From Whitmania pigra (lineage: Eukaryota > Annelida > Clitellata > Hirudinida > Haemopidae): a stretch of DNA of 64,000 nt. Positions 28,668-40,200 of this stretch are shown piece after piece (position 1 is the stretch's first letter; every line of letters starts with the position of its first letter). The notes beneath the pieces are model-generated. The model did no database searches. It was not told the DNA's origin and worked only from the letters and a program-made list of their open reading frames with translations. A program made the position numbers and the translations under genes. The stretch is taken from positions 162,501-226,500 of the forward strand of contig JAJTWR010000030.1 of NCBI GenBank assembly GCA_021613335.1, given 5' to 3'.

Positions 28668-28922
28668 ATGTCAGCGAAAAAGCCAGTTGCTAAGAAGAAG
28701 GTACCCGAAGACAAAGTCGAACTGTTTAGATGTCCTTTCTGCAGCAAACAGGCATGTCTTGTGAAAATGTTTCCATCAAAGGGCACTGCTCACATCAAGT
28801 GCATCGATTGTCAGGAAGGTTTCAAGACCAAAGGTGGCTGTTTAACGCAACCAATTGACATCTACGATGAATGGATCGATGCCTGCTATGAGACCACTAA
28901 AAATGCACATGAAATAGATTAA
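28668..28922 (+). CDS. ELOF1-like transcription elongation factor, copy B
   Basis: 84 residues, the same as copy A except Ala for Glu at residue 3 and Val for Leu near residue 12; two further differences are silent. The basic tail MSAKKPVAKKKVPEDK, CPFC and CIDC zinc pairs and IDIYDEWIDAC are intact. The coding part is far better preserved than its flanks, which have several indels, pointing to purifying selection or recent gene conversion rather than a dead copy. Expected role: RNA polymerase II elongation/repair factor in the nucleus. The leader and AATAAA (29063-29068) are shared with copy A. Confidence 0.9.
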   Translation: MSAKKPVAKKKVPEDKVELFRCPFCSKQACLVKMFPSKGTAHIKCIDCQEGFKTKGGCLTQPIDIYDEWIDACYETTKNAHEID

Positions 28923-29062
28923 GCTCAGACCGAAATAGATATAAGTACCCAACTTTTGACGATATTTCAACTAGAGCGTCATTAAAATTACTCAAACTTT
29001 AACAAGTTATGTAAATTAATTAAGTTACGTTTTGAATTTAGAAAAGTATAATTTTTAAATTT

Positions 29063-29068
29063 AATAAA
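29063..29068 (+). terminator. Polyadenylation signal AATAAA for ELOF1-like copy B
   Basis: Position equivalent to the signal of copy A, 141 bases after the stop. Confidence 0.65.
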
Positions 29069-29349
29069 ATTGTGTATGGCTAAAAGTGTTCTAGATCCGT
29101 CCTTGTCCTTTGCTATTTTGTCGGGGCATCGTAATCTAATCATTTGTTTACATTACAAATGCCATGGGGAGATCCGGAACTGGAAAGTTGTGAACTCCTG
29201 ATCTTTGGATGTTTTGACAAGACGCCATTAATAAAGTTAATGTTAAGTTAAGAAATGGAAATGTAGTTTTCAATTGGAGTGAACCTCCACTGAACCAGTT
29301 AAATAAAAAAACGATAGCCGGTGAAAAATCATCTTAGTTGTGCAAATAA

Positions 29350-29580
29350 ATAGCCAGCGAAAATGTCAATTGTTACGAAGATTCCAGAAAATATCAACGC
29401 TTTCAACAGACGTTCTAAGTGAAAATATTCCAAGAAAAACTAACTGTTTACATCAAGTGCATCGAGTGCCCGGAAGGTTTCAAAAGCTTACTTTCCATTT
29501 AAAGATGCAAAGAGCCGATTGACAACTATGATAAGTGGATTGATGCTACGCGAGCAATAAAAAGGCACTTAATAAAGATT
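29350..29580 (+). pseudogene. ELOF1-like pseudogene, copy C
   Basis: DNA similarity to the other copies is clear in patches: TACATCAAGTGCATCGAGTG (second zinc pair region), GGAAGGTTTCAAAAG, GAGCCGATTGACAACTATGA and AAGTGGATTGATGC. Stop codons and frame changes interrupt it, and the first CPFC pair is not recoverable. It lies about 430 bp downstream of copy B in the same orientation. Confidence 0.75.
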
Positions 29581-30661
29581 ATTTCGGCAATTAAAATATT
29601 GTTGCACTTGGAAATATGGAAACAAAATGGAAATATTCTATATTCTGTAAATACACAAATCCACGGATTTTTTTAAATTTAAAAATCCCAATTCAAACAA
29701 AATTCAGTAGAATTTGCAGAAAATTGATAAATTCCTTTTACAATACTCAAATGGAATAAAAAAAATTATGACAATGATTCCGAGTTTGATTGTTTAGAGT
29801 TAAAAAAAAAACAAAGAGATCAAGAACACTTCAACATTGGTGGCAGGTGATTTAACGAGCTAGCCTTTGTTTGCTAATCAGGGTCTGTGCCTTCCAGGGC
29901 ACAGATGAAAGATAGGTATGTCGGCACAATAGAGATTGCGAAATAAAGAAAGTGGCCCTTAATTTCGGTTGTTTTTCTTGGTTTTTGGAGAAACGCTAAA
30001 GCTATGCGATAGGAAGGTAGAACGACTAGAATTGAATTTACCAATCTTTAAGAGGACAAAATAAGAAAGATGACAGTGGGGGCTTTCGGGAATTAAGTGA
30101 AAGTGGAGCGACAATGGTGCGGATTTCCTTGGAAGATTCATAGCAGGAGCGAGTGTTTCTGAAGATGTGAATGGCCATAGAATAGTCAGAATACAGCCAA
30201 ATCCCCAGGTTGCGGATGGATAATACTAGCTAGATCCAGTAGGAGCGAGAAACCATGATACAATTCCTATAAAATAATGCAATTTCAAGTCAATTGATAA
30301 ATGTTTTTTTAGTAAATTAAAGCTCTCAAAAAATTAAAAATAACTGTGCCATTTTTTTAGCAAATACTTTTATTTAAATTTATACTCGTCAAAAATAATT
30401 TTTTAAGTCAGTAATGTATGAAAATAGATGCAAAGTGTAATTATAGAATTACAAATTAAAATAAAGCATATTTATATAAGTGCATTTAATAAAATTTATT
30501 AACGTAAAACTTAATGAAATATATTTTTAATCTATTGGATGTCTTTGGCAGAGCCTAACTTCAAGAAACGGAAATGTCTTTTTCATCCTGCCGGTAAGAA
30601 TATTACAAAAACTTAATCGCTCTTAAAACTCCAAACACATCGGCCAACTCCAATCTAAAAG
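29581..30661. other. Intergenic between pseudogene C and ELOF1-like copy D
   Basis: AT-rich, no gene recognised. The last 40 bases before copy D (ACACATCGGCCAACTCC) resemble the leader of copies A and B (ATACATCGTCAACTTTAG), so the duplicated unit included at least part of the 5' UTR. Confidence 0.45.
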
Positions 30662-30910
30662 ATGGGCAAGAGAAAGTCAGCAAAAAAGCCAGTTGCTAAA
30701 AAGAAACTCACGGAGAAAATCCCTAATGCTTTCCAGTGTCCTTTCTGCAGTCAAGTGAAGTGCGAAGCGTCAGTAGATAAATTAAAGAAGACTGCTTACA
30801 TCAGGTGCGGAAATTGCCATGTAGATTTCCAGACCACTTCTCACGCGCTTACAGAGCCGATTGACGTCTACAATGACTGGATTGACGCCTGCGAGGAGGC
30901 CAACCAATAA
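30662..30910 (+). CDS. ELOF1-like transcription elongation factor, copy D
   Basis: 82 residues, very close to the canonical ELOF1 length and pattern: MGKRKSAKKPVAKKKLTEKI basic tail, FQCPFC first zinc pair, RCGNC second pair, DFQT, LTEPIDVYNDWIDACEEANQ ending. It retains the MGxRKS start and the EANQ end of the conserved family, so together with copy E it is the best candidate for the ancestral functional gene here. Intronless. AATAAA follows at 30970-30975. Predicted to bind elongating RNA polymerase II. Confidence 0.93.
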   Translation: MGKRKSAKKPVAKKKLTEKIPNAFQCPFCSQVKCEASVDKLKKTAYIRCGNCHVDFQTTSHALTEPIDVYNDWIDACEEANQ

Positions 30911-30969
30911 GCAAGAGTATTTCGACACTTAAAAGCCAAAGTTGCAATTTTGTATAAGAATTTTTTCTT

Positions 30970-30975
30970 AATAAA
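30970..30975 (+). terminator. Polyadenylation signal AATAAA for ELOF1-like copy D
   Basis: AATAAA 60 bases after the stop codon. Confidence 0.6.
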
Positions 30976-31423
30976 CGTGTCACCAAATCACTCAATTTCC
31001 CAGCACCGCTCAAGAGCTTTTATAACTAACACCTGACCTGATGATTATTCCATCAAATGAGAGATTTTTATGATAACTTGGATTCAGACATGAAATAGAC
31101 AGCTAGGAAAGTTTCCTTAACCGTGTATGGCTTCGTTTCCAAAAGAACAGTGCTTATTTAAAATATTTTTGGTCGCCGGACCAATAACAAGTTTAAAGTG
31201 TTATGATGTTGAAAAGTATCACGTCGGGGTCACCAATGAAGTATGCAGTTTTTGACAGAACTAGGCTAACACTTGACTTTAATCGAACGTACAATCGGTA
31301 TCACTCATGAACAGATTAACGACGATCATCAAGTATCACCGCGGTAAACTAGTATACCAAAACAAAAGATCCTTAGTAGGGATGTGTCAACTACAGTATG
31401 AACGATCGCAGTGGAATTGTATG

Positions 31424-31567
31424 TTAATGAATCAAGCTGGATTGTATGTCACCGCTGTTATCAATAGAATCGAATTTGACTTTTATGTCCTTACCTCCGG
31501 CACTCCTTAGTGAGGTCAAGGTATAAAGAGCCGTCAAGGCCAAGATTCTCATTGTTGTAGTCTGCAT
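31424..31567 (-). CDS. Possible small secreted peptide
   Basis: A 47-residue minus-strand frame. After MQTTT, an internal Met begins a plausible signal peptide (MRILALTALYTLTSLRSAGG) followed by a short polar, acidic segment (KDIKVKFDSIDNSGD). A good GTAAGG donor sits after the presumed cleavage region (exon end 31495), so this may instead be the first exon of a longer secreted protein whose later exons were not found. No family is recognised; chance is possible. Confidence 0.25.
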   Translation of the reverse strand: MQTTTMRILALTALYTLTSLRSAGGKDIKVKFDSIDNSGDIQSSLIH

Positions 31568-32811
31568 GCGGTATTAGGGATGTGCATTGCTACAAAACAA
31601 AATTAAACTAATTTCAATTGTAAGCAGTATTGTGGATAAAATTGTTAAAAAAAATTACATTAATTGTGTTTGGTCTTCAAACTAGTGAAACATTGTCAGT
31701 AAAACGTAGACGTTTGCTTTGTTATCCATATTTTGTAGAATTAATTAAATTACTAATGACAATACAGTGGCTTATATAATTTTTTATAGTTAATGTTAGT
31801 TTTAATAATAATTAATTTTAAACTTATATTGTACTCGTTATATTGCTACTAAAGAATGTTAACACGTATCAACGAACAATGTCCTGCATCACCGCCAACT
31901 TCTCGTTCGAATGCCGCAATTGAACTCGGTTTGTTTCTTTCGACTATTGCTATTTGATTTTTAATTTCTGATCATTCTTGTCACTAAAGAGCTTCTCTGA
32001 AACCCATCCTTACTTTATGTTTGTACTAGCTTTCATAATTTACTTCGGAACTTCGATAAGCTCTTCGGTGGTAAGGATTTCTATTGATTGCCTATGTTTT
32101 ATAACATTTTATGAGAGCATAGATTTTCATTTTAAAATGTTGCTTGTCTAGTTCAACCGCATTTAATTTTGTCTGTATAATTATTGTTTAAATTGTAGAT
32201 TAAACTTTTTTTTAAATGAATCATTAAAATCTCTTGAATAAAAAGTTTCAAACATGTGAAATTTTGATCGACGTCATCGTCCCTGAACGACATTAATCGG
32301 TTGATAGCGTCAGCGTCTCCAAGTGATCTGCTTAACGTAGACTTGATCTTTGATTTAAAGTAAGCCGCGGTCTCTTTTCGACGAATTTGAGACTTAAAAA
32401 GTCAAAGAAATGTGAAATGTTTCCAATGTATTGTCGAAATTCGAAAGGAAAAAGATCAGCTTGTTTCTGGGGTTTTTTAGATGAAAAATTTCTTCGATAA
32501 CTTCCGAGGAACTGAGGAGATATTTTAAGGACGTCTTTTTTTTTTTAGAAAGGTTTGATTTTGTTGCTCGGGGACACAAAAACTGAATAGTTATGCGAAT
32601 TAATTAATTCTTAACGGTGCTTAATCTTTAAGGATTTGGCTAATGGTGGTTGAACGCAATTCGACCTGCATTCGTCCGGTTACGTAACGCAACCACAAAA
32701 TCCAACAGGTGTAAAAGTGAAGCCAATCTACTCTACAAATCATTCCCACGGGATCGTCCCATGCGGCATAGTTCTAGGCTAAACAGTTCTGACAAAGACA
32801 TTCAAATCGAG
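31568..32811. other. Intergenic, no gene seen
   Basis: AT-rich stretch upstream of ELOF1-like copy E. The frame of copy E is open back to 32650 without a good reason to extend the protein. Nothing else is recognised. Confidence 0.4.
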
Positions 32812-33060
32812 ATGGGTAAGCGCAAAACGGTGAAAAAGCCCGCACCCAAGCGCAAGGTCACCGAAAAAATTCAAAATCGTTTTCCTTGTCCTTTCTGTAA
32901 CCTGTTGTCCTGCAAAGCAGAGATCAACAAAGAGAGGAAAGTGGCCTGCATAGTTTGCGAGAAATGCCTGGAAAGCTTCCAGACGAAATCGCACGCACTC
33001 ACTGAACCTATCGACGTGTATTGCGAGTGGATCGACGCTTGCGAAGAAGTTAACCGATAG
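32812..33060 (+). CDS. ELOF1-like transcription elongation factor, copy E
   Basis: 82 residues starting MGKRKTVKKPAPKRKVTEKI, with zinc pairs CPFC and CEKC and the block LTEPIDVYCEWIDACEEVNR. The ATG at 32812 was chosen because it gives the conserved MGxRK start; the frame is open 162 bases further upstream but that part lacks similarity and has no good initiator. Codon use is visibly more GC-rich than in copies A, B and D. Its stop is 423 bp from the end of the convergent FBXO3 gene. Confidence 0.9.
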   Translation: MGKRKTVKKPAPKRKVTEKIQNRFPCPFCNLLSCKAEINKERKVACIVCEKCLESFQTKSHALTEPIDVYCEWIDACEEVNR

Positions 33061-33482
33061 CACCGAAGACTCTTCAAAGTCTTACATTCGCTAATTTATT
33101 CGTTAAGTAAATCTTTTGCATGGCTGAAAAGTGAGATTCATTTTGCACGTTAAGAGCCACCTAGGAATGTGAAGGTAATTAATCAAATCTTCTACGGACT
33201 TGTCTTTTAATTAAATCGACATTCGATACACGTAAGAAAATCGTGAAACACATACTGATTAAGCAATTTTACTCTGACATTGCATAACATCGGCTTTAAA
33301 GCAAGCTCCAAGGAACTGAATACAAAGGTTACATTTCAGAAAAATACACTGTTAAATTAGTTATGTCTCAAAAAAACAAGAAAAGTAAGCATAACTCTTT
33401 AAAAATGAAAACAAATTCAGGGATAAGTGAACCAAAATCTTTCAGAGAATAAGTTCCATCCTGAATTCGATGGAAAATATCT

Positions 33483-36400
33483 TCAACAATCTTCCAGTGT
33501 TACAAATGGTCCAGCATCCATGTGAAACTCAGGAATTGTTACGTTGTAACTTAATCCTGCAACATTTGTCTAGTTTAATCATCCCAACTCTGATTTGTCA
33601 ACCTAAAATATCTTTAAGCTCGCTAGAAGCATGAGTGCAAAACCAACTGCTTAATATTAAGGCACCACTTCTCATGGTAGAAATAAATATGTTTAACCTT
33701 AAGCTATGTCTAATCAAAACTACCAGTATGAATGTCTGATTAAACCAATGTTGAGGATGTCTAATTATTAAACAGCTATGACATGCACCTGATGCCAGAT
33801 TGGTGACAGTGTAGTGACCCCTCATTGATGTTTTTGGTAGCTGAGATTTGGTGCAGCTGATGTAAGAGAAGTTTGTCCCTGGTTTAAACACTGGTGTCAT
33901 GCCTTCAAACAAGTATTTATAATGGGTATAAATATTTAAATCCCTAATGTACGATTACTTTTAAGTAACCTTTCATCATTACCTGCATCTAGATTTATGT
34001 TGTAATTGATAATAATAAAAATGATGACAATAATAGTAATAATAATAACAACAACAACAATAATAATACTTAAAACAGAAGGCTTTCTGATTCACCTATG
34101 ACACCCGGACCATCAATCACACGCACCGAATCCTCTTCAATGATCTCCCAATGTCTCGTCATGAGTTGACAAGACATACTTTGAGGCACGTTGTTGTCCA
34201 TGGTAAACCTTGAGAGAAAAATTTGGAAAACTTAAAATTAAAATGACAAATTAAGTTATTCCCTGCATACTGATTCACACCAACATTGATTACAGAAATT
34301 TTGACCATGCATAATTAAATAATTTAAAATATTGAGCCAAGGATCTTTTGTGATGTCTGTGAAAATTCAAACTTCAAAAACTTATTCCAAGAGAGGCTCC
34401 TCACCTGACTTGATAAGCGTAGACGTAAGAGCCAACCGAAAATTCTGGTAAAAATGCAGTTGAAACCTCCACTTTGACGTCGTAACTTAGAGACACTGAA
34501 GAGGGGTCCTTGTAAAACCTGAAGTAAAATTTACATGTCAGTAGTGGCCAAACTCTTTGAATGGCATCATAAAACCATACAAACATTGAGGTCAATATGG
34601 CTCACTAATATTGCAGTTATTTCCTAGATGAATGTTATTTGCTAGTTATATGATTACTACCTAAATGGAATTATGCAACGTTGTCCTGGTAGAGTAGAAA
34701 AGTGTGCCAGGTGTTTTCAAGTATAACCAAAACAGAGAAATGTTTACATCTCAAACATCTACAAATCAACACATCAGCACAACAAACACATCAACAACCT
34801 GTAGATCCTCCCATCAACAATTGGAAAGTAATTCTCCTCCAGCTTCTTTGCATAATCCAGGAAATAATCGAGGAAGGATTTTGCTAAAATAAGTTATAAA
34901 TAAAATATAAATCGATTAAGAATCAAGTAATATTAATTATATTAATCTATTCATATAGAATTGGCATTGCTCATAGCTCTTTTGAAGAAGTTCAGCGGCT
35001 ACTCATAAATCGACTCCTGCCTCACCTAAGACCAAGAAACTCTTTGAACCTGGAGGACTTGCAGTTACGAAATTTCCAGTTTCAAGAGGTGCTCGATCTT
35101 TCAGGAGGCAGAGCATCTGAACATTTTCATTTCCTGTAACCGCTATGCAGGGAATGCCGACACTCTAAAAAATAAATTAAGTTTCTCAAACTGAGTAATA
35201 AAAAATAACAAAGCAAATACATGAAAAATATGAGGCAATACAAATAACATCCTAAATATGCATCACACTTACTTAGAAGGAGAACATATCCAGCAAACAG
35301 TCTATTTATTCATTTATTTATTTGAACAAGTACAACAAACACATGCTCCCTTTGAACATTCTTCATACGAAGATTTCACGCACAGGGACGTGCTCCGCTC
35401 ACCGTTTTATCGACTTTCAAAGGCAGCAGACTTTCAGTTCGGAAATAATCATAATTCTGAACCACCCCAAATATCCTGCCAGTTAGAATGGTAAAATGTG
35501 CAACAATATGAGTAGAACTATTAGCAGTATAGATGTACATTCAGAAATAAATTTAAGAATTAAATTAAGAACTTAAAAAATAGATGCACAGCTATCAAGT
35601 CGTTACGAAACCATAAGCAAATTTGAAGCATAATTTGTTATTTGACTTCATATAGGATATAAACTGTATTGATGTGAGTTATTCCAAAATCCAAAGTAAA
35701 AACAGAAAATAAATGCAAGTTACTATTATTATGGTGATGACGATGATTATTATTATCACCATCACCCCCATAGTCACCATCATCTTGAATAAAATTCCAA
35801 CCCATTCCTCCTTCCTTTAAACTGTCCTCTGTGAAACCTGTAAACACATCTCAAGTCAGTAGGGAGTGAAATTCTATTCTCCACTTCAAATCTGTCCAAT
35901 TCTTCCTCGGACATTCCACCTGAAATGAAACTATAAAGTAAAGGTCTACTCCATTCAAGATCAATTTATCAAAATTGTGAAAAACTTTTTAAAAATGAGG
36001 ACCAAATGAGTGGGAATAAAAGAATGCTGATAGGTTGAAAATAACAAAAAGTTTGCTTGTTTCTTTAAAGTTATGAGCCAAACCCACACATAACAAGCAA
36101 ATCAAGTTCAGAGACACTACTAAAGAATCAAACAACACATAAAACCTGTTGACAAAAAAAGTATAATTAACCAAAAAACTTTTGCAAACAAAACAATGCA
36201 ACCTATGAGTGATGAAGTGACTGCAGCATCTACTTGATACATGGCTTTCTTAATGACATCCCAAGCATGTTTGACCTTCTTGTAGAAATGAATGTATTTC
36301 TTCTTGTCCTGGTACTCCTCCACAAATGCATCCTTCCATGTTTTCTCATCACTTGGTACGCTTTTGCAACACGGAAATTTAAACAAGTATATTTTATTGT

Positions 36401-37034
36401 CTAATGCATGATTTCAACTGCATAAAATTTATTTGTAAACACATCTGGCATCCCATGACAATCATAAATGCTAAAAATATTTGATAAATAAAATATAACT
36501 ATTTATCACATTAAATCACAAGATATGAGTTATAAAGCTAGTCATCAAAAATATGTTAAGGCATATGTTTCAATGGGATTTCAACACCATTTAGTTTTAC
36601 TTTTATAGCACATTGTTTATGCTTAATTTGCAAGCCCATTTCATCAACTGCGTGGAAAACAACCAGTTGTTGAAGAGTTTCCATTGAAACATTATTTCAA
36701 TCAACCACTTCAGTATGGAATGAGCAAATTTGCAACTAATATTAGGCTGCAAGTAACGCAATCTAAGATTCAAACTACTTACAAGTTACCGTCCCAATAA
36801 CGCCTATAGAGCTTTTTCCAGTAAATGTCCTCTTCGCATAAATCAAGTAGTTTGCTGCATGTTTTCGAACAACTAAAATAATTGTTAAACGACTTACATT
36901 CCATAATCACAAATATTATCTTTTTAATCAATTTAGAACACAAACTTGACAAAGTCCTTGTAATCAAGATGACACAATATTTGGAAGTGAACGGCGCAGG
37001 GCAAACCAAAAAAATCAACTTTTGAACGAGCCAT
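33483..37034 (-). CDS. FBXO3: F-box only protein 3 (F-box, SUKH-like and ApaG domains)
   Basis: Substrate receptor of an SCF (Skp1-Cul1-F-box) ubiquitin ligase. Eleven exons (minus order): 36946-37034, 36783-36872, 36203-36360, 35838-35919, 35403-35517, 35026-35164, 34799-34883, 34405-34518, 34096-34208, 33789-33902, 33483-33556; 1173 nt, 390 residues, all phases match. F-box at about 6-55 (LPCAVHFQILCHLDYKDFVN, CSKTCSKLLDL, IYWKKLYRRYW). Linker helix (TWKDAFVEEY, HAWDVIKK). SUKH-like (SMI1/KNR4) middle part at about 112-250 (MSEEELDRFEVENRISLP, SFLDYFLDYAKKLEE). ApaG beta-sandwich at about 253-388 (VKVEVSTAFLPEF, HWEIIEED, DGPGVIG, GMTPVFKPGTNFSYISCT, MRGHYTV, YNVTIPEFHM). The long acidic C-terminal tail of vertebrate FBXO3 is absent. 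The fifth exon's first 14 residues are the least certain. The start lies about 260 bp from the satellite array. Confidence 0.9.
34008..34072. repeat. AAT/AAC microsatellite in FBXO3 intron
   Basis: Interrupted AATAAT and AACAAC trinucleotides between FBXO3 exons 33789-33902 and 34096-34208. Confidence 0.75.
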
Positions 37035-37296
37035 GTCAGGTAAAAGTAAACGTAGATCGACAAAAACATTCCAGCATTACATCTGCCACTTTTTCGCACA
37101 CTAAAAGCTTGTCAAAATATTCCAATCACAACAATAATTTTTAATAAAAATATTTAAACTGCACATCAAATTAAAAAAAAAAGGCATATGGTGCGAATTT
37201 AGAAATAAGAGGATTTTATATTGGCACTTTTGGCTTTTACAACTCCCACCACTATCAGACAAACCATTAGATAGGAATTTTATTTTGTATGTATAA
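37035..37296 (-). promoter_or_regulatory. FBXO3 5' flank squeezed between gene and satellite
   Basis: Only about 260 bp of unique sequence separates the FBXO3 ATG from the first satellite monomer. The core promoter must lie here or inside the array. No TATA box or initiator could be assigned with confidence. Confidence 0.4.
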
Positions 37297-40200
37297 ATAA
37301 ATATTTTGTAAAAATTCGAACATGAGAAATTTGAAATTTTTTTTAAGGGCTGCCCCTTGGATGAAATATGATTTTTAGCGGTCGACAAAAATTGAAATTT
37401 TTTGAGGGTTTCCCGCGGGATGAATTGGTTTTATAAGGGTCTACTACGGGGTAAAATATTTTGTAAAAATTCGAACATGAGAAATTAAAAAATTTTTGTA
37501 AAATTGAAATTTTTTGAGGGTCTCCCGCGGGATGAATTGGTTTGTTAAGGGTCTACTACTGGGTAAAATATTTTGTAAAAATTCGAACTTGAGAAATTTG
37601 AAAATTTGTTTAAAGGTCGCCCCTTGGATGAAATATGATATTTAGCGGTTGACCAAAATTGAAATTTTTTGAGGGTCTCCCGCGGGATGAATTGGTTTGT
37701 TAAGGGTCTACTACAGGGTAAAATATTTTGTAAAAATTCGAACATGAAAAAATAGAAAATTTTTGTAAAATTGAAATTTTTTGAGGGTCTCCCGCGGGAT
37801 GAATTGGTTTGTTAAGGGTCTACTACAGGGTAAAATATTTTGTAAATATTCGAACATGAAAAATTAGAAAATTTTTGTAAAATTGAAATTTTTTGAGGGT
37901 CTCCCGCGGGATGAATTGGTTTGTTAAGGGTCTACTACAGGGTAAAATATTTTGTAAATATTCGAACATAAAAAATAAGAAAATTTTTGTAAAATTGAAA
38001 TTTTTTGAGGGTCTCCCGCGGGATGAATTGGTTTGTTAAGGGTCTACTACAGGGTAAAATATTTTGTAAATATTCGAACATGAAAAATTAGAAAAATTTT
38101 GTAAAATTGAAATTTTTTGAGGGTCTCCCGCGGAATGAATTGGTTAGTTAAGGGTCTACTACAGGGTAAAATATTTTGTAAATATTCGAACATAAAAAAT
38201 AAGAAAATTTTTGTAAAATTGAAATTTTTTGAGGGTCTCCCGCGGGATGAATTGGTTTGTTAAGGGTCTACTACGGGGTAAAATATTTTGTAAATATTCG
38301 AATATGAAAAAGTTGAAAATTTTTTTAAAGGTCGCCCCTTTGATGAAATATGATATTTAGCGGTCGACCAAAATTGAAATTTTTTGAGGGTCTCCCGCGG
38401 GATGAATTGGTTTGTTAAGGGTCTACTACAGGGTAAAATATTTTGTAAATATTCGAACATGAAAAATTAGAAAATTTTTGTAAAATTGAAATTTTTTGAG
38501 GGTCTCCCGCGGGATGAATTGGTTTGTTAAGGGTCTACTACAGGGTAAAATATTTTGTAAATATTCGAACATGAAAAATTAGAAAATTTTTGAAATTGAA
38601 ATTTTTTGAGGGTCTCCCGCGGGATGAATTGGTTTGTTAAGGGTCTACTACAGGGTAAAATATTTTGTAAAAATTCGAACATGAAAAATTAGAAAATTTT
38701 TGTAAAATTGAAATTTTTTGAGGGTCTCCCGCGTGATGAATGGTTTGTTAAGGGTCTACTACGGGGTAAAATATTTTGTAAAAATTCGAACATAAAAAGT
38801 TGAAAATTTTTTTAAAGGTCGCCCCTTGGATGAAATATGATATTTAGCGGTCGACCAAAATTGAAATTTTTTGAGGGTCTCCCGCGGTTGAATTGGTTTG
38901 TTAAGGGTCTACTACAGGGTAAAATTTTTTGTAAAAATTCGAACATGAAAAAATAGAAAATTTTTGTAAAATTGAAATTTTTTGAGGGTCTCCCGCGGGA
39001 TGAATTGGTTTGTTAAGGGTCTACTACAGGGTAAAATATTTTGTAAATATTCGAACATGAAAAATTAGAAAATTTTTCTAAAATTGAAATTTTTTGAGGG
39101 TCTCCCGCGGGATGAATTGGTTTGTTAAGGGTCTACTACAGGGTAAAATATTTTGTAAATATTCGAACATGAAAAAGTTGAAAATTTTTTTAAAGGTCGC
39201 CCCTTGGATGAAATATGATATTTAGCGGTCGACCAAAATTGAAATTTTTTGAGGGTCTCCCGCGGGTTGAATTGGTTTTTTAAGGGTCTACTACGGGGTA
39301 AAACATTTTGTAAAAATTCGAACATGACAAATTAAAAAATTTTTGTAAAATTGAAATTTTTTGAGGGTCTCCCGCGGGATGAATTGGTTTGTTAAGGGTC
39401 TACTACAGGGTAAAATATTTTGTAAATATTCGAACATAAAAAATAAGAAAATTTTTTTTAAAATTGAAATTTTTTGAGGGTCTCCCGCGGGATGAATTGG
39501 TTTGTTAAGGGTCTACTACAGGGTAAAATATTTTGTAAATATTCGAACATGAAAAAGTTGAAAATTTTTTTAAAGGTCGCCCCTTGGATGAAATATGATA
39601 TTTAGCGGTCGACCAAAATTGAAATTTTTTGAGGGTCTCCCGCGGGTTGAATTGGTTTGTTAAGGGTCTACTACAGGGTAAATTTTTTGTAAAAATTCGA
39701 ACATGAAAAAATAGAAAATTTTTGTAAAATTGAAATTTTTTGAGGGTCTCCCGCGGGATGAATTGGTTTGTTAAGGGTCTACTACAGGGTAAAATATTTT
39801 GTAAATATTCGAACATGAAAAATTAGAAAATTTTTGTAAAATTGAAATTTTTTGAGGGTCTCCCGCGGGATGAATTGGTTTGTTAAGGGTCTACTACAGG
39901 GTAAAATATTTTGTAAAAATACGATCATGAGGAATTTTAAAATTTTTTTAAAGGTCGCCCCTTGGATGAAATGTGATATTTAGCGGTCGACCAAAAGTGA
40001 AATTTTTTGATGGTCTCCCGTGGGATGAATTGGTTTGTTAAGGGTCTACTACAGGGTAAAATATTTTGTAAAAATTCGAACATGAGAAATTAGAAAATTT
40101 TTGTAAAATTGAAATTTTTTGAGGGTCTCCCGCGTGATGAATTGGTTTGTTAATGGTCTACTACTGGGTAAAATATTTTGTAAAAATTCGAACTTGAGAA

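Larger units (their letters stand above)
28344..29070. repeat. Segmental duplication, copy B (pairs with 4521-5280)
   Basis: Carries ELOF1-like copy B with a 5' flank and 3' UTR homologous to copy A. Starts within about 15 bp of the TIR-bounded element. It lacks the hairpin arm found in copy A and has a few extra bases in the CTACGTCTGACCTGACACTT region. Confidence 0.85.

Noticed and set aside
32650..32811. N-terminal extension of ELOF1-like copy E
   Set aside because: The extension lacks similarity to the family; the internal ATG gives the conserved MGxRK start.
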